64,000 nucleotides of DNA from Nonomuraea rhodomycinica (GTDB taxonomy: Bacteria > Actinomycetota > Actinomycetes > Streptosporangiales > Streptosporangiaceae), in NCBI RefSeq assembly GCF_013363995.1, contig NZ_JABWGO010000007.1, positions 124,001 through 188,000 of the forward strand, written 5' to 3'. Shown here piece after piece: positions 35,150-43,914 of this stretch. Below the pieces are notes generated by a model. The model was given only the letters and a program-made list of their open reading frames with translations, did not search any database and was not told the DNA's origin. Position 1 is the first letter of the stretch, and the number at the start of each line of letters is the position of its first letter. A program made the position numbers and the translations under genes.

Positions 35150-35851
35150 GTGAGTATGGACCCGGATACGATACGTGGCGACGACGGCGACGGTGGCGGT
35201 GACGTCTACTGGCGACGGCGGATGAGCGTGCTCATCGCGGTGCTGGTGGTCGTGGCCGTGGTGGCGTGGGCGTGCTCCAGCGGCTCCGACGGGCCGCAGC
35301 GCTCCTCCAGCGCCGAGTCCTCCGCCAGCGAGTCGCCCTCCGCCGACCCGCTGCTGGCGGGTCTGCGCACCCTCGCCCTCGGCACGGCCACCCCGACGCC
35401 CCAGCCGAGTCCCAGCGCGGCCGACACCCCTGCCGTGGCCGACGCCAGGCCCGGCCGTCCCGGACAGCCGTGCACCGAGGACGACCTGGTGCTGAGCCTG
35501 CAGGGCAAGCAGGACGTCTACACCGGCGGCGCGTGGCCGAACTTCCTCATCACGCTGGTCAACACCGGGCCCGTCATGTGCCGGGCCGACGTGGGGCCGC
35601 GGGCCCTGGAAGTGCGCATCACCTCGGGCGAGGACCGCATCTGGTCCACCGCCGACTGCGTGAGCGGGCCCGCCGCCGAGCAGCGCGAGCTGGAGCGCGG
35701 CATCCCGTACGTCCGCACGCTCGACTGGGACCGGCGCCGCTCCAGCGCCGACTGCCGCACCACGCCGCCCTCGGCCCTGCCGGGCACGTACGTGGCGGTG
35801 GCCCGCATGGGCAAGCTGAAGAGCCCGAAGGGCGTCTTCCACCTCAGGTGA
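35150..35851 (+). CDS. membrane-anchored extracytoplasmic protein of unknown function
   Basis: A 233-residue protein with one N-terminal membrane anchor (MSVLIAVLVVVAVVAWACSS at about 25-44), a Ser/Thr/Pro/Ala linker (to about 105) and a compact extracellular beta domain with conserved Cys (PCTEDDL, VMCRADVG, TADCVSG, SADCRTT). The pattern recalls small domains (DUF4232-like) common in actinobacterial surface proteins, but I do not assign a family. An alternative start is ATG 35156. It lies between mutY and disA, a place often occupied by such a gene in related genomes. Confidence 0.78.
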   Translation: MSMDPDTIRGDDGDGGGDVYWRRRMSVLIAVLVVVAVVAWACSSGSDGPQRSSSAESSASESPSADPLLAGLRTLALGTATPTPQPSPSAADTPAVADARPGRPGQPCTEDDLVLSLQGKQDVYTGGAWPNFLITLVNTGPVMCRADVGPRALEVRITSGEDRIWSTADCVSGPAAEQRELERGIPYVRTLDWDRRRSSADCRTTPPSALPGTYVAVARMGKLKSPKGVFHLR

Positions 35852-35994
35852 CCCCGACGATCGCGAGAGGCGACGATCCCTTCCCTTCGCCGGCGAGCCG
35901 GTTGAGGCGTGGGGGAACCGGGAGACGGGAAGCGGGGGCGCCGGTCAGGCGCGGCGGTCGAGGATGCGGAGAGGCGCGGCGTGCGGGGACGCGG

Positions 35995-37077
35995 TCAGAC
36001 GTAGCGTTCGAGGATGGAGGACTCGGCGAGGCGGGACAGGCCCTCGCGGACGCTGCGGGCGCGCGACTCGCCGACCCCGCCGACCGCCTGCAGGTCGTCG
36101 ATGCTGGCCGCGAGCAGCTTCTGCAGCCCGCCGAAGTGGTTGACCAGGCGGTCCACCACCGTGGCCGGCAGCCGGGGGACCTTGGCCAGCAGGCGGAAGC
36201 CGCGCGGGCTGACCGGAGTGTCGAGGGTCTCGCCGCCGTCGTGGCCGAGGACGCGGGCCACCGTCGTCAGGTCGAGCAGGGCGCTGCCGGACAGCTCGTC
36301 GAGGTCGTGCATGGCCTCCGACAGGCGGCGGGCGCGCCGGCCCGACGGCGCCGGGAGGTAGTCGCGCACCACCAGCTCACGCTCGGAGTCGACGCCCGCC
36401 ACCAGCTCGTCGAGCTGGAGCGACAGCAGCCGGCCGTCGGTGCCGAGCTCGACCACGTAGCCCTTGATCTCGTCGGAGATGCGCCGCACCATCTCCAGCC
36501 GCTGGGCGACGGCCGCCACGTCGCGCACGGTCACCAGGTCCTCGATCTCCAGGGCCGACAGCGTGCCGGACACCTCGTCGAGGCGGTGCTTGTAGCGTTC
36601 GAGGGTGGCCAGGGCCTGGTTGGCCTTGGACAGGATGGCCGCCGACTCCTCCAGGACGTAGCGGATGCCGTCGAGGTAGAGGGCGATGATCCGCATCGAC
36701 TTGCTGATCGCGATGATCGGCAGGCCTGTCTGCCGGGCGACCCGCTGGGCGGTGCGGTGGCGGGTGCCGGACTCGTCGGTGGGGATGGCCGGGTCGGGGA
36801 CGAGGTGGACCGCGGCGCGCACGATCTTCTGGTCGTCGCTGACCACGATCGCGCCGTCCATCTTGGCCAGCTCGCGCAGCCGGGTGGCCGAGAAGTCGAC
36901 GTCGAGCTCGAAGCCGCCGCTGCAGAGCTGCTGGACCTCGCTGTTGTAGCCGAGCACGATGAGCCCGCCGGTCTGCCCGCGCAGGATCCGCTCCAGGCCG
37001 TCGCGCAGAGGTGTGCCCGGGGCCACCGCGGCCAGGGCTTCGCGACGGCGGTCGTCCAGACTCCTGTCGTTTGGCAC
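35995..37077 (-). CDS. disA: diadenylate cyclase DisA (DNA-integrity scanning)
   Basis: Makes c-di-AMP from two ATP and scans DNA for branched structures. The 360-residue protein has the DAC domain with D74-G-A76 and R106-H-R108, both needed for catalysis, a central helical spine (about 150-290), and a C-terminal RuvA-like helix-hairpin-helix (DDLQAVGGVGESRARSVREG). It is the octameric DisA type. The product should bind the ydaO riboswitch upstream of the NlpC/P60 gene in this window. It is 41 bases downstream of radA on the same strand, and the pair is probably co-transcribed; RadA is known to interact with DisA in some bacteria. Confidence 0.96.
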   Translation of the reverse strand: MPNDRSLDDRRREALAAVAPGTPLRDGLERILRGQTGGLIVLGYNSEVQQLCSGGFELDVDFSATRLRELAKMDGAIVVSDDQKIVRAAVHLVPDPAIPTDESGTRHRTAQRVARQTGLPIIAISKSMRIIALYLDGIRYVLEESAAILSKANQALATLERYKHRLDEVSGTLSALEIEDLVTVRDVAAVAQRLEMVRRISDEIKGYVVELGTDGRLLSLQLDELVAGVDSERELVVRDYLPAPSGRRARRLSEAMHDLDELSGSALLDLTTVARVLGHDGGETLDTPVSPRGFRLLAKVPRLPATVVDRLVNHFGGLQKLLAASIDDLQAVGGVGESRARSVREGLSRLAESSILERYV

Positions 37078-37118
37078 CAGACCCCCGTGTCGAAATAGTC
37101 AAGCCCAGCTTAGCCGCG

Positions 37119-38525
37119 CTATGTGACGTGTGTGAGAGCGTCCCAGACGTTCTCCGCCTCCACCACCTCGAATCCGGGGGCGAACGTGACCGATCCCACC
37201 GGCACCAGAGAGCGCTGTCCGTCACGTTTGCGCGTGCCCTCGTCGAGGGAGCCGGCGGGCACCAGACCCCGGCGGAAGCCCAGCCTGGCGGCCTCGCTCA
37301 GGCGCCGGCGCACGTCCTTGACCGGCCGCAGCTCGCCGGCGAGGCCCACCTCGCCGAGGGCGACGAGCCCGGCCGGGAGCGGCTTGTCGCCGGCGGCGCT
37401 GGCCACGGCCAGCATGACGGACAGGTCGACCGCCGGGTCGGCCAGCTTGATGCCGCCCACCGTCGCGGTGAACACGTCGCAGCCGCCGAGCTTGGCGTTG
37501 AGCCGCCGCTCCAGCACGGCCAGGATCATCTGCACCCGGTAGGTGTCGAGGCCCGAGGAGGTGCGCCGGGGCTGCTGCGCCTCGGTGCGGGCGACCAGGG
37601 CCTGCACCTCGGCCGGGAGCGGCCGGGTGCCCTCGACGGTCACGGTCACGCAGGTGCCGGGCACCGGCCTGCTGCGCCGGGAGACGAACAGCCCGCTCGG
37701 GTCGGTGATGCCCTCGATGCCGCGCTCGTGCAGGTCGAAGCAGCCGACCTCGTCGGTGGGCCCGAACCGGTTCTTGATCGCGCGGACCATGCGCAGCCGG
37801 GAGTGGCGGTCGCCCTCGAAGTTGAGCACGACGTCGACCAGGTGCTCCAGGGTGCGGGGGCCGGCGATGGAGCCCTCCTTGGTGACGTGGCCCACCAGGA
37901 CGGTCGCCATGTTGCGCTCCTTGGCCAGCCGCACGAGGTTGGCGGCGACCTCGCGGACCTGGGTGACCCCGCCGGGCACGCCGGTGGCCTGGGCCGAGCC
38001 GATCGTCTGCACGGAGTCGACGACGAGCAGCTGGGGCTGGACCTTCTCGACGTGGGCCACCAGGGCCGACAGCTCGGTCTCGGCGGCGAGGTAGAGGCGG
38101 TCGCGGATGGCGCCGATGCGGTCGCCGCGCAGGCGGACCTGCGCGGCCGACTCCTCGCCGGTGACGTAGAGGACGGTGTCGCGCTCGGCGATGCGGGCCG
38201 CGGCCTCCAGCAGCAGCGTGGACTTGCCGATGCCGGGCTCGCCGGCCAGCAGGACGACCGCGCCGGGCACCAGGCCGCCGCCGAGGACCCGGTCGAGCTC
38301 GCTCACCCCGGTGGTGCGGGCGATCGCCACCTCGGCCTTGACGTTGCCGATCGGGAGGGCGGGGGCGGTGGTGGCGCCGGCCTGGACGACGTTGACGCCG
38401 GCGCGGGCGCCTTCCTCGTCGACCGTGCCCCACGCCTGGCACTCGCCGCACCGGCCCACCCATTTGGGGCTGCGCCAGCCGCACTCGGCGCAGCGGTAAC
38501 CGGGTTTGGGGGCAGTCTTGGCCAT
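37119..38525 (-). CDS. radA: DNA repair protein RadA (Sms)
   Basis: A RecA-like, Lon-like branch-migration ATPase. The 468-residue protein begins MAKTAPKPGYRC and has a zinc finger CAECGWRSPKWVGRCGEC (about 12-29), Walker A GEPGIGKST at 95-103, the RadA-specific KNRFG at 251-255, and a C-terminal Lon-protease-like domain (GGCDVFTATVGGIKLADPAV). ATG 38525 is the natural start because the zinc finger follows at the usual spacing; an upstream GTG extension lacks support. It is upstream of disA in the same operon. Confidence 0.95.
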   Translation of the reverse strand: MAKTAPKPGYRCAECGWRSPKWVGRCGECQAWGTVDEEGARAGVNVVQAGATTAPALPIGNVKAEVAIARTTGVSELDRVLGGGLVPGAVVLLAGEPGIGKSTLLLEAAARIAERDTVLYVTGEESAAQVRLRGDRIGAIRDRLYLAAETELSALVAHVEKVQPQLLVVDSVQTIGSAQATGVPGGVTQVREVAANLVRLAKERNMATVLVGHVTKEGSIAGPRTLEHLVDVVLNFEGDRHSRLRMVRAIKNRFGPTDEVGCFDLHERGIEGITDPSGLFVSRRSRPVPGTCVTVTVEGTRPLPAEVQALVARTEAQQPRRTSSGLDTYRVQMILAVLERRLNAKLGGCDVFTATVGGIKLADPAVDLSVMLAVASAAGDKPLPAGLVALGEVGLAGELRPVKDVRRRLSEAARLGFRRGLVPAGSLDEGTRKRDGQRSLVPVGSVTFAPGFEVVEAENVWDALTHVT

Positions 38526-38637
38526 GCCGAGCAGGCTAGCGGCCCGGACCGACAATCGCGGTCAGGCTGCCCGGCGGCAATCGCGGTCAGGCTGCCCGGC
38601 GGACGACCACGGTGAGGCGGGGGGCTCGCCGCCGGTG

Positions 38638-38943
38638 TCAGGCCAGGCCGAGCTCGGAGACCAGCATGCGCTTGGGCTTGGCGCCGACGACCTGGCGCAC
38701 GGGCTCGCCGTTCTCGAACAGCAGCAGCGTGGGCAGGCTGAGCACGCCGTACCGGGACATGATCTCGGGGTTCTCGTCGGTGTTGAGCTTGCCGATGGCG
38801 AGGCCGTACTCGCTCTCGATCTGCTGGAGCACGGGCGCGACCATGCGGCACGGCCCGCACCACTCGGCCCAGAAGTCGACCAGGACGGGCTTGTCGGCGC
38901 GCAGGACCTGCTCGTCGAAGTTGGCGGTGGTGAGGGTGATCAT
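38638..38943 (-). CDS. trxA: thioredoxin
   Basis: A 101-residue thioredoxin with active site C29-G-P-C32 in VDFWAEWCGPCRMV and the cis-proline loop SLPTLLLFENG. ATG 38943 follows AAGGAGAG and overlaps the stop of the merR gene (ATGA), so the two form an operon whose regulator carries four cysteines. No thioredoxin reductase is adjacent. Confidence 0.93.
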   Translation of the reverse strand: MITLTTANFDEQVLRADKPVLVDFWAEWCGPCRMVAPVLQQIESEYGLAIGKLNTDENPEIMSRYGVLSLPTLLLFENGEPVRQVVGAKPKRMLVSELGLA

Positions 38944-39320
38944 TTCTCTCCTTGGATCGAGAACATGCAGCCGGAGCAGGACTCGCCCAGCTGGGCCGAG
39001 ACCTCGGCGCGGCGGGCGAGCAGGGTGCGGATCTCGTCGTCGATCTCGGCCAGTTTGCGCCGGTAGACCTCGGCCGAGTCGCGGCACGCGCCGCCCTTCT
39101 CGTGACCGGCCCGCAGGCAGTTCACGAACGGACGGGTGTCCTCCAGCGTGAAGCCCACCGACAGCAGCGTGCGGATCTCCTCCACGAGGCGGACGTCGTC
39201 CTCGGCGTACTCGCGGTAGCCGTTGGCGCCCCGACGTGAGGTGATCAGCCCGTGCTGTTCGTAGTAGCGGAGGGAGCGGGTGCTCGCCCCCGTACGTCCG
39301 GCCAGCTCTCCGATGCGCAT
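38940..39320 (-). CDS. MerR-family regulator with four cysteines
   Basis: A 126-residue MerR protein: the N-terminal DNA-binding domain MRIGELAGRTGASTRSLRYYEQ, then a coiled coil. Four cysteines are present: C68 and C79 in the region after the second helix, and C115/C118 as CSGC near the C-terminus. This CxxC arrangement suggests a redox or metal sensor. The coupled thioredoxin gene supports redox sensing (inference). The C-terminus is short, so there is no large ligand domain. Confidence 0.88.
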   Translation of the reverse strand: MRIGELAGRTGASTRSLRYYEQHGLITSRRGANGYREYAEDDVRLVEEIRTLLSVGFTLEDTRPFVNCLRAGHEKGGACRDSAEVYRRKLAEIDDEIRTLLARRAEVSAQLGESCSGCMFSIQGEK

Positions 39321-39336
39321 GGCCCCACGGTAAACG

Positions 39337-39358
39337 TTGACGCCAATGTCAAGGTCAA
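39337..39358 (-). promoter_or_regulatory. MerR-type promoter/operator of the merR-trx operon
   Basis: On the minus strand, TTGACC is followed by TTGAC-ATTGGC-GTCAA and then TTTACC. The dyad TTGAC/GTCAA (plus-strand 39337-39352) falls in the long 18-19 base spacer between the -35 and -10 elements, as in promoters that MerR proteins bend. It lies just beyond the stop of the upstream methyltransferase gene. Confidence 0.6.
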
Positions 39359-39363
39359 GGGGG

Positions 39364-40062
39364 TCAGAACAGGCGCCAGCGCAGGACGTTGGGGTAGTCC
39401 AGCTCCAGGCCGGGCGTCTCCGCGATGGCCTGGCGGGCCACGTCCGGCGCGAACTCGATGCGCAGCACGGCCTCCAGGTCCGCCCGCCGCTCGAACACCA
39501 TCCGCAGGTCCAGCTCCTGCCGCTGCCAGCCCTGCCGCGTCCAGAACGCCTCCACCTCGCGCGCCGAGTACGTGGGGACCGTGCGCGAGAACCAGCGGCC
39601 GAACGCCCCGCGGCCCGCGTCGAGGTCGACGACGAAGGCCGCGCCGCCGCGCCGCACGACCCGGGACAGCTCGCGCAGCCCCGGCTCGCTGCCGGGCCCG
39701 AAGAAGTACGCCCAGCGCGCGACGGCGACGTCCACCGACATGTCGGGCAGCGGGAGGTCCTGCGCGGCGGCGGCGTGGACCTCCACGTTGGGCAGCCCGG
39801 CGCAGCGGCGGCGGGCCAGCGTCACCAGGTCGCCGTGCGGCTCGACCCCGATCACCCGCGCCGCGGCGGCCGACAGGCCCGGCAGGTGGTAGCCGGTGCC
39901 GCAGCCGATGTCGAGCACGGTGGCGCCGTCCCACGGCCGGATCGCCCGCATGGCGGCCTCGGCCGCGCCGTCGGGGTCGACGGCGCGGTTCTCCAGCTCG
40001 TACAGCTGCGGGGTGTTCCAGATGTTGGGGCTGGGGATGGCGCCTTTTGCGATCCGGGGCAT
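39364..40062 (-). CDS. class I SAM-dependent methyltransferase
   Basis: A 232-residue class I methyltransferase of the UbiE/Methyltransf_11 type, with motif I VLDIGCGTGYHLP near residue 47, VIGVEPHGDLVTLA, the post-I acidic VEPH, and the later PDMSVDVAVARWAYFF and RVVRRGGAAFVVD. The substrate is unknown. The short N-terminus (PRIAKGAIPSPNIWNTPQLY) resembles a family of small-molecule methyltransferases in actinomycetes. It is upstream of merR on the same strand, but merR has its own promoter. Confidence 0.85.
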   Translation of the reverse strand: MPRIAKGAIPSPNIWNTPQLYELENRAVDPDGAAEAAMRAIRPWDGATVLDIGCGTGYHLPGLSAAAARVIGVEPHGDLVTLARRRCAGLPNVEVHAAAAQDLPLPDMSVDVAVARWAYFFGPGSEPGLRELSRVVRRGGAAFVVDLDAGRGAFGRWFSRTVPTYSAREVEAFWTRQGWQRQELDLRMVFERRADLEAVLRIEFAPDVARQAIAETPGLELDYPNVLRWRLF

Positions 40063-40117
40063 GACCCAACCGTAGGCGTCGCGCGCCAGAACCCCGTCAC
40101 CGGCTTAGGCTGGCAAG

Positions 40118-40927
40118 GTGGCTGACGTCATCCGTGTGCCCAATGCGAAGATCGCATTGTCCACCGCCTCGGTATATCCGGAACGCACCCCTGACGCGTT
40201 CGAGCTCGCCGCTCGCCTGGGCTACGACGGTGTCGAGATCATGGTCGGCGCCGACCCCGTGAGCCAGGACATCGACGTGATCGAGCGGCTGTCCGACCAC
40301 TACCAGGTGCCCGTGCTGGCCATCCACGCCCCGTGCCTGCTCGTCACGCAGCGGGTCTGGGGGCGCGACCCCTGGGCCAAGCTGGTCCGGGCCCGGCAGG
40401 CGGCCGAGCGGCTCGGCGCGTCCGCGGTCGTGGTCCACCCGCCGTTCCGCTGGCAGCGCGAGTACGCTCGCGACTTCGAGACCGGCATCGCCCGCATGCG
40501 GGACGAGACCGACGTGATCTTCGCGGTGGAGAACATGTTCCCCCTGCGGGCGAGGAACAACGACGTCGTTCCGTACTCTCCCGACTGGAACCCGATCGAC
40601 TACGACTTCCCCCACGTCACGCTGGACCTGTCGCACACGGCCGTGTCGGGCTCCGACGCCATGGAGATGGCCACCAAGCTCGGCGACCGTCTGGCGCACC
40701 TGCACCTGGCCGACGGCGTGGGGGTGACGAACAAGGACGAGCACCTGGTGCCCGGGCGGGGCACCCAGCCGTGCGCGCCGATCCTGGAGCGCCTGGCGAA
40801 CTCCGGCTACGGCGGGCTGGTGGTGCTGGAGATCAACACGCGCAAGGCGGCCAGCCGCACCGAGCGGATCGACGACCTGGCCGAGGGGCTCGCGTTCGCC
40901 CGCCTGCACCTCGCGGCGTCCGCATGA
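40118..40927 (+). CDS. sugar phosphate isomerase/epimerase family TIM-barrel protein
   Basis: A 269-residue AP-endonuclease-2/xylose-isomerase-like barrel: IALSTASVYPERTPDAFELAARLGYDGVEIM, VLAIHAPCLL, VVVHPPFRWQ, FAVENMFPL, VTLDLSHTA and HLHLADG, with metal-binding Glu, His and Asp in the expected strands. The reaction is unknown. Its stop overlaps the TetR gene start (ATGA), which suggests that the regulator controls this gene or a shared function. Confidence 0.86.
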   Translation: MADVIRVPNAKIALSTASVYPERTPDAFELAARLGYDGVEIMVGADPVSQDIDVIERLSDHYQVPVLAIHAPCLLVTQRVWGRDPWAKLVRARQAAERLGASAVVVHPPFRWQREYARDFETGIARMRDETDVIFAVENMFPLRARNNDVVPYSPDWNPIDYDFPHVTLDLSHTAVSGSDAMEMATKLGDRLAHLHLADGVGVTNKDEHLVPGRGTQPCAPILERLANSGYGGLVVLEINTRKAASRTERIDDLAEGLAFARLHLAASA

Positions 40928-41505
40928 CGGTCAAGAGGGGTCCCGGGCGCAGGCCGGGGTCGGCCGACACCAGAGGGGAGATCCTGGCGGCGGCCCGGCG
41001 GGTGTTCGCCGAGAAGGGGTTCGACAAGGCGACGGTCCGCGGCATCGCCCGGGAGGCGCAGGTGGACCCGGCGCTCGTGCACCACTACTTCGACACCAAG
41101 GAGGGCATGTTCGCGGCGGCGATGCGGCTGCCGCTGACGCCCGAGGTGGTGGTGCCGGCCCTGCTCGACGGCCCGCGCGAGGAGATCGGGGAGCGGCTGG
41201 TCCGGCTGCTCCTCGAGGTGACCGCCACGCCCGAGACGCGCGAGCCGATGATCGCGCTCATCCGTTCGGCGATGACGCACGAGTACGCCGCGTCGATGTT
41301 CCGGGAGTTCGTCTCGAACGCGCTGCTGTTCAGGGTGGCCGACACGATCGGCGTGCCGCACCTGCGGATCGAGGCGGCCTTCGCCCAGATGTTCGGCGTG
41401 GTGATGGCCCGTTACGTGCTCAGGCTGGAGCCGATGGCGGGGGCCGAGCCGGAGGAGCTGGTGGAGCTGCTGGCGCCGACGATCCAGCGCTATTTCACGC
41501 CGTAG
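40924..41505 (+). CDS. TetR-family regulator
   Basis: A 193-residue TetR protein with the N-terminal helix-turn-helix (RGEILAAARRVFAEKGFDKATVRGIAREAQVDPALVHHYF) and a TetR_C-type ligand domain. The basic N-terminal extension KRGPGRRPGSADTR is typical of actinobacterial members. Coupled to the TIM-barrel gene; targets are unknown. Confidence 0.92.
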   Translation: MTVKRGPGRRPGSADTRGEILAAARRVFAEKGFDKATVRGIAREAQVDPALVHHYFDTKEGMFAAAMRLPLTPEVVVPALLDGPREEIGERLVRLLLEVTATPETREPMIALIRSAMTHEYAASMFREFVSNALLFRVADTIGVPHLRIEAAFAQMFGVVMARYVLRLEPMAGAEPEELVELLAPTIQRYFTP

Positions 41506-41663
41506 CGAACCATAGAGCATTGTTCGGTAACGACCCGCGGTCGTAGGGTGGGTCGCGTTACCCCAGTTATGTTACCGCTGGGTAGGATTCTGGGGACACC
41601 TGGTCGTTGCGTGGCGGACCGGCGCTCGTACGCTGGCAGCCAACGTCACCTGTGGGAGGGCCC

Positions 41664-43766
41664 GTGCTCTGGGTAGCCATCATCGGACTCGTCATGACCG
41701 TCCTGGCGGTGGCCGTGGCGGGCCGTCGGGCGCTGTTCCTCTACAAGCTCGCCACCGTCGGCCCGCCCGCGCCCGAGCGCCTGGAGTACGCCAGGACGCA
41801 CGCCGGCGAGGAGATCAAGACGCAGCTGGTCGAGGTGTTCGGCCAGAAGAAGCTGCTGAAGTGGACACCGTCCGGCGTCGCCCACTTCTTCGTCATGTGG
41901 GCGTTCTTCATCCTGCTGACCGTCTACGTCGAGGCGTACGGCGCGATCGTGCAGGGCGCGATCACCGGCCGGCCCGACTTCCACATCCCGCTCGTCGGCC
42001 AGTGGGCCGTGCTGGGATTCCTGCAGGACTTCATCGCGGTCGCGTGTCTGCTGGGCCTCGTGGCGTTCGCCGCCATCCGGATCAAGAACTCGCCCAAGAC
42101 GCTGGGCCGCGGCTCGCGCTTCACCGGCTCCCACCTGGGCGGCGCGTGGCTCGTCCTGTTCATGATCTTCAACATCATCTGGACGTTGTTCCTGGCCCGC
42201 GGCGCCTCGGCCGCCAACGGCAACTTCCCCTACTCCTCGGGCGCCTTCGTCTCGCTCGCCCTCGGCGACGTGCTGCCGCACAGCTCGCTGCTGGAGGAGA
42301 TCGCGCTGCTCCTGCACATCGGCTTCATGCTGGTGTTCCTGGTGATCGTGCTCAACTCCAAGCACCTGCACATCTTCACCGCGCCGCTGAACGTGCTCTT
42401 CTCCCGCCGCCCCGACGGCCTCGGCGGCGCGCCCGAGCTGCGCGTGGACGGCAAGCCGGTCGACTTCGAGGACGAGGACCTCGACGCGGAACGGCTGGGC
42501 CGCGGCAAGATCGGCGACACCACGTGGAAGGGCTTCCTCGACTTCTACTCCTGCACAGAGTGCGGACGCTGCCAGTCGCAGTGCCCGGCGTGGAACACCG
42601 ACAAGCCGCTGTCGCCGAAGATGCTCATCATCGACCAGCGCGACCACGCCTTCAAGGTGGCCCCGTACCTGCTGGCGGGGGCCGACACCAGCCATGCCGA
42701 CACCGACGTGCTGGCGCTGCTGGAGAAGCCGCTGGTGGGCGAGGACGGCGTGATCCACCCCGACGTGCTGTGGTCGTGCACCAACTGCGGCGCCTGCGTC
42801 GAGCAGTGCCCCGTCGACATCGAGCACATCGACCACATCCTCGACATGCGCCGTTACCAGGTGATGGTCGAGTCGTCGTTCCCGTCCGAGGCGGGGGTGA
42901 TGGTCAAGAACCTGGAGAACAAGGGCAACCCGTGGGGCATGTCCGAGATGAAGCGGGCCGACTGGATCGAGGAGCTCGACTTCGAGGTCGAGCTGGTCGA
43001 CGAGAAGATGCCCGAGGGCACCGAGTACCTCTTCTGGGTCGGCTGCGCCGGAGCCCTGGAGGACCGCGCCAAGAAGACCACCAAGGCGGTCGCCGAACTG
43101 CTGCACATCGCGGGCGTCAAGTTCGGCGTGCTCGGCCCCATGGAGGCGTGCACCGGTGACCCGGCCCGCCGCCTGGGCATGGAGTACCTGTTCAACATGC
43201 TCGCGCAGCAGAACATCGAGACCCTCAACGAGGCCGGCGTCAAGAAGATCGTCGCCACCTGCCCGCACTGCTTCAACACGCTGGCCAACGAGTACCCGCA
43301 GCTCGGCGGCACGTACGAGGTCGTGCACCACACCCAGCTCCTGGCCAAGCTGGTCGACGAGGGCAAGCTCACCCCGATCACCCCGATCGAGGAGAAGATC
43401 ACTTACCACGACCCGTGCTTCCTCGGCCGCCACAACAAGGTCTACTCCCAGCCGCGCGACATCATGTCCAAGGTGCCCGGCGTGCAGACCCAGGAGATGC
43501 ACCGCCACAAGGACCGCGGATTCTGCTGCGGCGCCGGCGGCGCGCGCATGTGGATGGAGGAGCGCATCGGCAAGCGCATCAACACCGAGCGGGTGGACGA
43601 GGCGCTGACCACGAATCCCGACACCGTCTCCACCGCGTGCCCGTTCTGCATGGTGATGCTCGGCGACGCGATCAACGAGAAGAAGAACAACGGTGAGGCC
43701 AAGGAGTCGCTGGAGGTCGTGGACGTCGCCCAGCTCCTGATCAAATCCGTGAAAAGCCCTACCTGA
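41664..43766 (+). CDS. membrane (Fe-S)-binding oxidoreductase, EtfD/HdrD-like
   Basis: A 700-residue membrane redox protein. An N-terminal region with about six hydrophobic helices resembles the haem b/quinone-interacting NarI-type domain. It is followed by two [4Fe-4S] ferredoxin motifs (CTECGRCQSQCP and CTNCGACVEQCP) and two CCG domains (CPHCFN, DPCFLGRHN, CCGAGGARM and CPFCMVM). This is the layout of the mycobacterial EtfD (Rv0338c), which passes electrons from electron-transfer flavoprotein to quinone during fatty-acid oxidation. That role is a plausible inference. GTG 41664 follows GGGAGGG. No etfAB genes are adjacent. Confidence 0.88.
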   Translation: MLWVAIIGLVMTVLAVAVAGRRALFLYKLATVGPPAPERLEYARTHAGEEIKTQLVEVFGQKKLLKWTPSGVAHFFVMWAFFILLTVYVEAYGAIVQGAITGRPDFHIPLVGQWAVLGFLQDFIAVACLLGLVAFAAIRIKNSPKTLGRGSRFTGSHLGGAWLVLFMIFNIIWTLFLARGASAANGNFPYSSGAFVSLALGDVLPHSSLLEEIALLLHIGFMLVFLVIVLNSKHLHIFTAPLNVLFSRRPDGLGGAPELRVDGKPVDFEDEDLDAERLGRGKIGDTTWKGFLDFYSCTECGRCQSQCPAWNTDKPLSPKMLIIDQRDHAFKVAPYLLAGADTSHADTDVLALLEKPLVGEDGVIHPDVLWSCTNCGACVEQCPVDIEHIDHILDMRRYQVMVESSFPSEAGVMVKNLENKGNPWGMSEMKRADWIEELDFEVELVDEKMPEGTEYLFWVGCAGALEDRAKKTTKAVAELLHIAGVKFGVLGPMEACTGDPARRLGMEYLFNMLAQQNIETLNEAGVKKIVATCPHCFNTLANEYPQLGGTYEVVHHTQLLAKLVDEGKLTPITPIEEKITYHDPCFLGRHNKVYSQPRDIMSKVPGVQTQEMHRHKDRGFCCGAGGARMWMEERIGKRINTERVDEALTTNPDTVSTACPFCMVMLGDAINEKKNNGEAKESLEVVDVAQLLIKSVKSPT

Positions 43767-43914
43767 CACGGGAAGTCGGAACTCCTCCACAGGTAATGTG
43801 GAGGAGTTCCGCATGTCAGGCCGGCCACCCGCAAGAAATCCGCCATCCACATAACGGGAAAATCACGGTAACCTCAACGTCGCATGGCTTCATTCGACGG
43901 GGAGGGGGCTCGCG

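Noticed and set aside
41646..43850. 734-codon antisense frame over the Fe-S oxidoreductase
   Set aside because: Shadow of a well-supported gene with conserved Cys motifs on the other strand.
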